Assembly: GCA_016708875.1 (NCBI GenBank)
Contig: JADJFA010000040.1
Span: 1-50,384, forward strand
Source of the DNA: Lewinellaceae bacterium
GTDB lineage: Bacteria; Bacteroidota; Bacteroidia; Chitinophagales; Saprospiraceae
Length of the DNA: 50,384 nucleotides
Reading direction: 5' to 3'
Shown: positions 40,349 through 46,741 of the stretch, piece by piece
Position numbering within the stretch: the stretch's first letter is position 1
Layout: each line of letters starts with the position of its first letter
Translations under genes and position numbers: made by a program
Notes under the pieces: model-generated
The model's input: the letters and a program-made list of their open reading frames with translations, nothing else
Told to the model about the DNA's origin: nothing
Database searches by the model: none

Positions 40349-40505
40349 GTGGATTTTTTAAAGGTGATTCATATATTGGGGATGAAATGATATTGCGCCG
40401 AATAAAATAAAGAGAACTAACACTTCCCCTGCCAACCGCTCGCTAAACGCGGCGATGTGCAAGAAGCAACCGTTGTAGGCAATTATAAAAATAAAAATAA
40501 ATAAA

Positions 40506-41023
40506 TTGGAAAGTCTAAATAACTTCTGGAAATGGTATTTGAGTCTGTTTTTGGATTCAGACGATAAAATCAAATTAGCGGCTTGGGCGGCTACTATCGC
40601 TACTGCTACCTTTATTCTGAATTTCGTATTGAAGCCAATATTTTTGGAAATTAAAAGACGATTAGAAAAAATCCATTTAGAAATTGGCTTTTCTCATAGG
40701 TTCATCCCAACAGGCTCCAATCTTCACTTTATGCCCCAGTGCTGACTTGTACAATTACCAATCGATCAAATAGTCCAGTTTACATCAAGAAACCCTACTT
40801 GAAAATATCAAAGCGAATTAATGGACAAAATAAGTTTAGTGTTGTTCGTCAAAGTGGTGAATTTCCTTTAAAACTGGAACCTGGACAGCAATATCATGAT
40901 GAACTCAATACTCTAGACTTAATGAGACAACTATTTAACAACGAGGAAATGTTAGGTTCAAAAGTTCAATTTGAGGTGTCCTCAACAGCTAAGAAAATTT
41001 ATAGATCAAAAAGATCAATGTAA
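40506..41023 (+). CDS. Hypothetical single-pass membrane protein (frameshifted)
   Basis: Start at 40506 (non-ATG TTG; MESLNNFWKWYLSLFLDSDD). A membrane helix spans about residues 26-44 (AAWAATIATATFILNFVLKP), followed by a predicted coil and a beta-rich domain (CTITNRSNSPVYIKKPYLKI, GEFPLKLEPGQQYHDELNTL). The frame breaks near 40735-40740; one base joins HFMP to VLTCTITN. Corrected length is about 172 aa. No family recognised; the layout suggests a cytosolic Ig-like domain tethered to the membrane. Confidence 0.6.
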
Positions 41024-41037
41024 AAAACATATTGGGA

Positions 41038-41125
41038 ACAACTGCTTGCTGTCCATGCCGCCAAGCAGCCAGCCCGCAAAGCCAACGCACGGCGGCACGG
41101 CAGCAAGCCAAACCTTAGCGGCAAG
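41038..41125. repeat. GC-rich imperfect palindrome before the DUF6624 lipoprotein
   Basis: GCTTGCTGTCCATGCCGCC pairs with GGCGGCACGGCAGCAAGC, followed by CCTTAGCGGCAAG. It is clearly more GC-rich than the flanking genes. Size and layout are reminiscent of an integron attC site, but the 7-bp core motifs are not exact. Confidence 0.45.
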
Positions 41126-41160
41126 TTTAGCTAACGACACCAAACAAAAAATGACACGTC

Positions 41161-42210
41161 ATGAAAACAACACTCATTCTCACAGGACTTTCACTTATCT
41201 TTCTAAGTTCGTGTGACACTTTCACAAGCAAAACAGGGGACACAATACCATTTGACTTTGAAATTCCAAAACAACCATCAGTTGGACTAAATGAAGCATA
41301 TTATAGACTGGCAAATAAAGCTGATTCTCTTTATGATGCCAAAGATTATAAAAGTTCCGCGTTGGTTTTTTCAGAAGCTTTTAAAGCCAATGAATGGAAA
41401 GGATTATCAATTGACCGTTATAATGCTGCTTGTTCTTGGGCATTAGCAGCAATTCCAGACAGTGCTTTTTTTCAACTAAATAGAATTGCTGAAAAAGAAA
41501 ATTATACAAACTATGAACACATAACAACAGACACCAACTTAAATTCACTTCATGCTGACCGTCGCTGGGCAGCATTGCTTGACCTCATAAAACAGAATAA
41601 AGAAAAAGCTGAAGCAAATTTTAACAAGCCATTGGTTGCCCTATTAGATTCCATTTTCACAGAAGACCAGAAGTATAGACTGCAGATTGATGAAATTGAA
41701 AAAAAGTTTGGTTCGCAATCCCAAGAGATGCAAACACAATGGAAAATTATTGAGGAGAAAGATGCGACCAACCTTATTAAAGTGAAATCAATTCTTGACA
41801 AACATGGTTGGCTTGGTCCTGACATTGTTGGTAAACAGGGAAGTTCAACATTATTTTTAGTCATTCAACATTCAGACCAAGAGACACAGGAAAAGTATTT
41901 GCCAATGATGAGAGAAGCTGTAAAAAATGGTAAAGCCTCAAGCAGTAGCTTAGCCTTACTTGTAGATAGAGTTGCATTAGGGCAAGGTAAAAAACAAATT
42001 TATGGTAGCCAGATTACCATGGATATGAAAACACAACTATATTATGTTCGACCTTTGGAAGACCCCGACAATGTAGATAAGAGGCGCTTAGAAGTTGGGT
42101 TAGAACCTTTGGCATACTATGTAAAAACGTGGCAAATAAAATGGGATGTTGAACAATATAAAAAAGACTTACCCAAATTTGAAAAGATGGAAAAAGGAAG
42201 TCTATGGTAG
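41161..42210 (+). CDS. Lipoprotein with TPR-like N-terminus and DUF6624 domain
   Basis: 349 aa and intact. Lipoprotein signal MKTTLILTGLSLIFLSSCD with the lipobox cysteine at residue 18. A TPR-like helical segment (AYYRLANKADSLYDAKDYKS) is followed by a DUF6624-like region (KVKSILDKHGWLGPDIVGKQ, GSSTLFLVIQHSDQETQEKY, LALLVDRVALGQGKKQIYGS). The family has no known function. It is anchored in the cell envelope. It is AT-rich and flanked by GC-rich repeats, so probably acquired. Confidence 0.85.
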   Translation: MKTTLILTGLSLIFLSSCDTFTSKTGDTIPFDFEIPKQPSVGLNEAYYRLANKADSLYDAKDYKSSALVFSEAFKANEWKGLSIDRYNAACSWALAAIPDSAFFQLNRIAEKENYTNYEHITTDTNLNSLHADRRWAALLDLIKQNKEKAEANFNKPLVALLDSIFTEDQKYRLQIDEIEKKFGSQSQEMQTQWKIIEEKDATNLIKVKSILDKHGWLGPDIVGKQGSSTLFLVIQHSDQETQEKYLPMMREAVKNGKASSSSLALLVDRVALGQGKKQIYGSQITMDMKTQLYYVRPLEDPDNVDKRRLEVGLEPLAYYVKTWQIKWDVEQYKKDLPKFEKMEKGSLW

Positions 42211-42218
42211 AAAACCTG

Positions 42219-42292
42219 TTTCGCCCTGCGTGGTGTTTTCAGCCCATCCCTATCGCGTGCCCTTAACCCAAAACCGATCCCCAGGCGCAGCA
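42219..42292. repeat. Dispersed GC-rich repeat, copy 1
   Basis: TTTCGCCCTGCGTGGTGTTT, then a TCAGCCCATCCC-ATCG-GTGCC-TTA pattern, ending GATCCCCAGGCGCAGC. About 80% identical by eye to 42764-42837; the ends recur at 45671-45711. Confidence 0.7.
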
Positions 42293-42341
42293 AAAAGCTG
42301 AAGTGCGGGAAATAAAATTCAAAAAAATAAAATTCAAATTT

Positions 42342-42530
42342 ATGAATTGGAATGTCATTGAACCTTATCTTTTTGCAATTTCTGCAATTTCTGCAATTCT
42401 GCTAAATATTCTAAGACTAATTGTAGGCAGAGAAGAAAAAACTGACGACATCAAAGTCCAGTCAGATAAATTGCAATCCATGGTAAATAACTTAGATGAA
42501 CTGAAAAATTTGTTGAATCTCAAAAGATGA
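42342..42530 (+). CDS. Small membrane protein with coiled-coil tail (62 aa)
   Basis: The start is ATG 42342 (MNWNVIEPYLFAISAISAIL). One membrane helix (about residues 8-28) precedes a charged helical tail with heptad character (EEKTDDIKVQSDKLQSMVNN, LDELKNLLNLKR). It overlaps the next small gene by 4 nt (ATGA). Together the two may form a membrane heteromer. No family recognised. Confidence 0.6.
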   Translation: MNWNVIEPYLFAISAISAILLNILRLIVGREEKTDDIKVQSDKLQSMVNNLDELKNLLNLKR

Positions 42531-42745
42531 GGATTGAAGAGGAAGAGGTAATAGTCAATAAATTAAAAAATGAAAAGGAACAATTAAAACCACTTTGTAG
42601 ACGCAGATCGGGAAATCGTTAACGCCTTATTTAGTATACATGAAAGACAAAAGAAAAATATTTGGATTGATAGAGCAATGGGCTTTTCATTGGAATTGTT
42701 TCTTCAATCGCGGCATCATATATATTTAAATGGGTTCAGGGATAA
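42527..42745 (+). CDS. Small coiled-coil/tail-anchored membrane protein (frameshifted)
   Basis: It starts in the ATGA overlap (MRIEEEEVIVNKLKNEKEQL). Frame changes near 42598 and 42682 are needed to read ADREIVNALFSIHERQKKNI, WIDRAMG and then a hydrophobic C-terminus GIVSSIAASYIFKWVQG with a stop at 42743. The result is a helix-rich protein of about 72 aa with a C-terminal membrane anchor, a mirror image of its partner. The reading depends on two inferred indels. Confidence 0.4.
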
Positions 42746-42763
42746 TAGACTAAATAACTTTTT

Positions 42764-42837
42764 TTCGCCCTGCGAGGTGTTCTCAACCCATCCCCATCGA
42801 GTGCCTTTAGCCCTAAAACCCATCCCAGGTGCTGCCG
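42764..42837. repeat. Dispersed GC-rich repeat, copy 2
   Basis: TTTCGCCCTGCGAGGTGTTC, then the same block pattern as 42219-42292, ending CATCCCAGGTGCTGC. Copies 1 and 2 are direct and flank the pair of small membrane-protein genes. Confidence 0.7.
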
Positions 42838-42901
42838 AATGAATTGGAAGACTTGGAACTTTCTTTTGTGAAAATTGTAGACAAATCAAAGTCGAAAAAT
42901 T

Positions 42902-43672
42902 ATGGTCGAATTTCTAAATAAAATAGATCAACTACTAAAGAAAGTATTGGAAGGAACTTTGAAGATAAGGTCGGAAAAAAGTGACTGCCAAAAATTCTAT
43001 TACGAAATCCTATTTATTAATATCCGAATGTTTGAAGGGGCAATATTCTTATTGGGTCAGTTTAAAGAGAGGCCACTATTCCAAGTCCCATTTGTTTCAG
43101 TGATGAGAGATCTGATTGTTAACGTCATTTTGGCAGATTACATTAGCCATAAAGAACACGACTCGTTAGCTAATATTGATGAGGAGTTAGAGGAAATCTA
43201 TTCTGAACACTATCGCTTCAAGAAAAAAAGTAAGAAAACAGAAAGAGTATTATTTAGTATTTTTATGAAGATCATACCCAATATGAAGAAGAATTTGATA
43301 AACTAGGTGAAAGGTACTTGATGAGGCGGAGTGTTAAAGCGTCATTTAAAAAATGTCCAATCAACGTATGAGAGGATAAGATATATTGAATCCCAGCAAA
43401 AAAAGGATGACAAACACAATGTGAGAGTTTTATTTCTATGGTATACAGAGTTTTCAAAGATTGCTCATTTTGGAGAGCTAACAGTCCATCAAGTTATGCA
43501 AAAGTATACGTCAAAAAATGAGAAAGATGTCTTTGACAATTACAACCAGCTTACTAAAGTGGTTTCGGTATTCATTGTTGGATTACTAGCAAAAGTATGT
43601 TTTGAGGAACCTATTGAAGAATCGATAGGAAAAGATCTTGAGAAAATATGGAATTTTGAAATAGGCACCTAA
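42902..43672 (+). CDS. Hypothetical helical protein, possibly DUF5677-like (two frameshifts)
   Basis: ATG 42902 (MVEFLNKIDQLLKKVLEGTL). Frames change near 43265 (a 1-nt shift reads YEDHTQYEEEFDKLGERYLM) and near 43365 (joining ERIRYIESQQKKDDKHNVRV), giving about 256 aa. The product is all-helical, with LWYTEFSKIAHFGELTVHQV in the second half. This and the general pattern of aromatic and histidine residues recall DUF5677-type proteins, but I am not certain. No signal peptide. Function unknown. Confidence 0.55.
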
Positions 43673-43813
43673 TAAAATACAAAAAGTCAATGGCCGCTGA
43701 TCGCGGGCACTGCTTTGCACTGGTCGTTGTGGGAAATAAAATGTTCAAATCTGATAACACAATCAATCCAATCGTAATTGCAACTGACATTAAAAACATT
43801 AAAAAATAAAAAC

Positions 43814-44274
43814 ATGATTACTCAAAAAATTACACCCTATTTGTGGGTAGAGAAAGATGCCAAAGCTGCAGATTACTACTTATCCATTTTAAAGACGGTA
43901 AACTGAAAGATTTTCGCAAGTTCGAAAGTGATGAAAGCGGAAATGATGCAGGCATAGAAACAGCTGTGATTGAAATAGCAGGAATTGAGTTTAGCATATT
44001 AGCAGCAGGCCCACTATTCAAATTTAATGAAGCAGTTTCTTTTGTTATCAATACAAAAGACCAAGCTGAAACGGATTATTATTGGGAAGCTCTTACTAAA
44101 AATGGTGGCGAGGAAGGCTCTTGCGGATGGTGTAAAGATAAATATGGATTATCATGGCAAGTGGTACCAACTGAATATTTTGAATTAATACATAGCGATG
44201 ATCCACTAGTAAGGGAGAAAGCAATGAAGAACACATTAATGCAGAAAAAATTGATACTTTCAGAACTCAAATGA
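43814..44274 (+). CDS. VOC-superfamily protein (PhnB / 3-dmu-9_3-mt-like; frameshifted)
   Basis: ATG 43814 (MITQKITPYLWVEKDAKAAD). One T is missing in TTTT 43887-43890; adding it reads YYLSIFKDGKLKDFRKFESD. The rest shows the paired beta-alpha-beta-beta-beta layout and the typical SCGWCKDKYGLSWQVVPT segment. Corrected length is about 153 aa. Members of this family bind metals or small molecules and include resistance-type and uncharacterised proteins; the annotation as a methyltransferase in older databases is not reliable. Confidence 0.85.
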
Positions 44275-44290
44275 ACAGATATCATTGCAA

Positions 44291-45505
44291 ATGAAAATAC
44301 TTAAAAACATTATCTCGGAATACATTATCTCGGAATACATTATTTCAATAATTTTAGTGCTCTCCTTGATATCTGCAGGTAGTAGCGAATGCTATCCTAC
44401 GCCACAATATTCTTACCATCCACTTGAATTTATTAACGATGGATTTGAAGTTGATTCTTTAAAAGAGTGGAATATTGATTCCGTATTGCTTAAAAAGGCG
44501 GTAGATGAAATAAATCTTGGCAAGTATGGTGAGGTACATTCTATGATCATTTTCAAGGATAACAAAATTGTATTTGAAGAATACTTTCCGGGGCACAGAT
44601 ACAAATGGGATGGTGCAAATCATCATGGTGAATGGATTAGTTGGGATAAATCAACGCTTCATGGTGTTAAATCTGTGAGTAAGAGTATAACTTCACTATG
44701 TATAGGGATCGCTATTGATAAAGGTTTTATTAAAAGTGTTCATCAATCTATTTTTGATTATTTACCTGATCACCAGCATTTGAACCTGAGTGGTAAAGAA
44801 AAAATAACTATTGAGCATCTGCTAACCATGACTTCTGGTTTGGAATGGGTTGAATGGGGAACATCTTTACGCAGTGAAAAAAATGATATTATTGGTATTT
44901 GGTTCCAGGATAAAGACCCGCTCACATTTATTTTAGAGAAACCACTTATAAATAATCCCGGAACTACTTTCAACTATTCAGGTGGAAATACAATACTATT
45001 AGGTGAAATCATCAGGAATGCAACAAATATGGACCTTGATAAATTCTCGGAAGAATATTTATTCAAACCATTAGAAATTGATTCTTCCGATTGGAGTCTT
45101 CGATATAGCAATGGTGTTATTGAAGCAGGTGGTGGTTTGGATCTTACACCGAGAGACATGACGAAAATTGGTGCCATGTGCTTAAATAATGGAGCTTTTA
45201 GTGGCAAACAAATCATATCAGAACAGTGGATTGAAAAATGCAATACCCAATATTCAAACAACACGAATATTTTCATACCAGGACACGCTTCGGGAAGTCA
45301 TGGTTATTCGTATTCATGGTGGTTAAAATCATACAAAAAGTCAGGGAAAGATATGAACATGTACCATGCGGTAGGCTGGGGAGGACAGGAAATTATAATC
45401 CTCCCTGCATTAAATACAGTAGTTGTTTTTACGGGTGGAAATTATATCTCTATTTCAACTGCCTTCATGATACTTGATAAATACATTATACCTGCTATTA
45501 ATTAA
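44291..45505 (+). CDS. Serine hydrolase, class C beta-lactamase/penicillin-binding-protein-like
   Basis: 404 aa from ATG 44291; the earlier TTG at 44285 is not needed. The N-terminus is hydrophobic (ISIILVLSLISAGSSEC), a likely signal or anchor; the cysteine at 34 might be lipidated. The catalytic motif is SVSK (128-131, nucleophile Ser 128), with YSG (229-231) as the second motif and HAVGWGGQE as the C-terminal substitute for KTG. It resembles esterase or D-aminopeptidase-like members rather than a true resistance enzyme. A 15-nt tandem duplication near the start encodes IISEYIISEYIIS. Confidence 0.88.
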   Translation: MKILKNIISEYIISEYIISIILVLSLISAGSSECYPTPQYSYHPLEFINDGFEVDSLKEWNIDSVLLKKAVDEINLGKYGEVHSMIIFKDNKIVFEEYFPGHRYKWDGANHHGEWISWDKSTLHGVKSVSKSITSLCIGIAIDKGFIKSVHQSIFDYLPDHQHLNLSGKEKITIEHLLTMTSGLEWVEWGTSLRSEKNDIIGIWFQDKDPLTFILEKPLINNPGTTFNYSGGNTILLGEIIRNATNMDLDKFSEEYLFKPLEIDSSDWSLRYSNGVIEAGGGLDLTPRDMTKIGAMCLNNGAFSGKQIISEQWIEKCNTQYSNNTNIFIPGHASGSHGYSYSWWLKSYKKSGKDMNMYHAVGWGGQEIIILPALNTVVVFTGGNYISISTAFMILDKYIIPAIN

Positions 45506-45527
45506 TTGAGTAATCAAGCTTTGGCTG

Positions 45528-45634
45528 GGTTGTCCTCCGGATCTGTCGCATTCCCTTGCCCGCAGTCCAAAAGGGCAAGTGCTCGGCGCGCGTGGTGCGG
45601 ACGGCGGCGGCCGGGATCCCGTCAGAAGACAACC
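45528..45634. repeat. GC-rich imperfect inverted repeat (~107 nt)
   Basis: Outer arms GGTTGTC (45528) and GACAACC (45628), and an inner hairpin CTTGCCC / GGGCAAG (45555-45579). It lies between the AT-rich serine hydrolase gene and the HigBA pair. Its size would suit an attC-like recombination site or a double terminator. Confidence 0.4.
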
Positions 45635-45670
45635 GGGTGATGAGAAGTGTTTAAAGAACCGTCTAATTCT

Positions 45671-45711
45671 TTTTCGCCCTGCGTGACAAACCGATCCCAG
45701 GCGCGGCGGCA
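45671..45711. repeat. Dispersed GC-rich repeat, copy 3 (short form)
   Basis: TTTTCGCCCTGCGTG followed directly by ACAAACCGATCCCAGGCGC; the middle of copies 1 and 2 is absent. Confidence 0.6.
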
Positions 45712-45799
45712 ATCGACCATAATGAATTTAAAATCAATATTTTACGAATCAATTGTCTCCCACACCATCTCCCTGGGTTAAAAAATATTTTTCAAAAAC

Positions 45800-45832
45800 T
45801 TTCCCAAATTGGGGAAAAATGCCTTACATTTG
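45800..45832 (+). promoter_or_regulatory. higBA promoter and operator-like palindrome
   Basis: An 18-nt near-palindrome TTTCCCAAATTGGGGAAA (45800-45817) lies just upstream of a perfect Bacteroidota -7 element TACATTTG (45825-45832). The element ends 5 nt before the GTG start, so the transcript would be almost or fully leaderless. Autorepression through the palindrome by the toxin-antitoxin complex would fit type II systems. Confidence 0.55.
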
Positions 45833-45837
45833 CAACT

Positions 45838-46140
45838 GTGAGAATAATAACGAAAAAACGATTGGAAGTTTTTGGGAAAGAATATCCAGATGCCAAAATT
45901 TCATTAAAATTTTGGTATGATATTGTCACCTCCAATAGTTTTTATTCAGTACAGGAGGTGATTGCGGTCTTCAATACTGCTGATTATGTAGGGAATGAAA
46001 GACTTGTTTTTAACATTGCTCACAACAAGTACCGACTAATTGCAAAATTCAGATTTCATGTGCGTGCGCAGCGAGTGTATATTCGATTTATTGGCACACA
46101 TGCTGAATATGATAAAATAAAAGACATTGAGAATGTCTAA
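45838..46140 (+). CDS. higB: HigB-type mRNA interferase toxin
   Basis: The 100-aa product reads from GTG 45838 (MRIITKKRLEVFGKEYPDAK) and matches the HigB/RelE-like family: SLKFWYDIVTSNSFYSVQEV, VGNERLVFNIAHNKYRLIAK, and the C-terminal VYIRFIGTHAEYDKI with the usual conserved histidine. Known role: a ribosome-dependent mRNA endonuclease held inactive by HigA. The antitoxin gene follows 12 nt downstream, the toxin-first order typical of hig modules. The GTG start is chosen because homologues begin at this residue. Confidence 0.93.
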   Translation: MRIITKKRLEVFGKEYPDAKISLKFWYDIVTSNSFYSVQEVIAVFNTADYVGNERLVFNIAHNKYRLIAKFRFHVRAQRVYIRFIGTHAEYDKIKDIENV

Positions 46141-46152
46141 AATAAAGCATCC

Positions 46153-46548
46153 ATGAAAAAATTTCAAAGTTCAAAATACCCGATCACTCCAATTACGGAC
46201 GAAGCGACCTATATGCATTTCTGTGAATTGGTAGAGGAGTTAGATGATTTAACATTTGAAGATGAAGCCGAGGAAGAAAAAAAATATGCTCATCTTGATG
46301 CACTAACGACCTTGATAGAAGCTTATGAGGCGAAGCATTTTCAATTCAATAAGATAGAACTTACTGTTGTTCAAGTCATTGAACAAACGTTGGAACAATT
46401 GAATTTAAGTAAAAAAGATTTATCTAAAATTTTGGGGTCAAATAGAGTGTCAGAAATATTTAGCGGGAAAAGAGATTTGTCCTTAGCGCAAATTAGAACC
46501 CTCCATAAAGAGTTACGAATTCCGACGGATCTGCTTGTAGGCGTTTAA
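46153..46548 (+). CDS. higA: HigA-type antitoxin with C-terminal HTH
   Basis: 131 aa. The N-terminal half is acidic (DDLTFEDEAEEEKKYAHLDA), as in antitoxins that wrap a basic toxin. The C-terminal half is an XRE-type helix-turn-helix (VVQVIEQTLEQLNLSKKDLS, KILGSNRVSEIFSGKRDLSL, AQIRTLHKELRIPTDLLVGV). It neutralises HigB and probably represses the operon through the palindrome at 45800. It follows higB by 12 nt in one operon. Confidence 0.92.
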   Translation: MKKFQSSKYPITPITDEATYMHFCELVEELDDLTFEDEAEEEKKYAHLDALTTLIEAYEAKHFQFNKIELTVVQVIEQTLEQLNLSKKDLSKILGSNRVSEIFSGKRDLSLAQIRTLHKELRIPTDLLVGV

Positions 46549-46594
46549 AAACAACCGACCATACACGCTAAAAATACTGCCATCCCCACCCACC

Positions 46595-46618
46595 GTCCGA
46601 ATCCGAACACCCCCGTCC
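46595..46618 (+). promoter_or_regulatory. Putative enhancer dyad for a sigma-54 activator (permease G)
   Basis: GTCCGAATCCGAACAC followed by CCCCGTCC; the first 16 bases are identical to the minus-strand site of permease Y. The core ends 63 nt before the sigma-54-like promoter. Confidence 0.6.
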
Positions 46619-46681
46619 ATTTCCGGGCATTTCCATTTTTTGAAATCGCCCTAAACAATTGATAATGATATAGTTGAGTAC

Positions 46682-46697
46682 TTGGCAGTCAAATTGC
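46682..46697 (+). promoter_or_regulatory. Sigma-54 promoter of permease G
   Basis: TTGGCAGTCAAATTGC has GG at -25/-24, GC at -13/-12 and exact consensus spacing. The start would be near 46709, 33 nt before ATG 46742. Confidence 0.7.
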
Positions 46698-46741
46698 CCG
46701 AACATCCCCTAGCTAGAACCGATGTATCAGCAAACAACACC

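Noticed and set aside
46682..46741. 20-residue N-terminal extension of permease G starting at TTG
   Set aside because: It overlies the sigma-54 promoter, and the family N-terminus starts at 46742.
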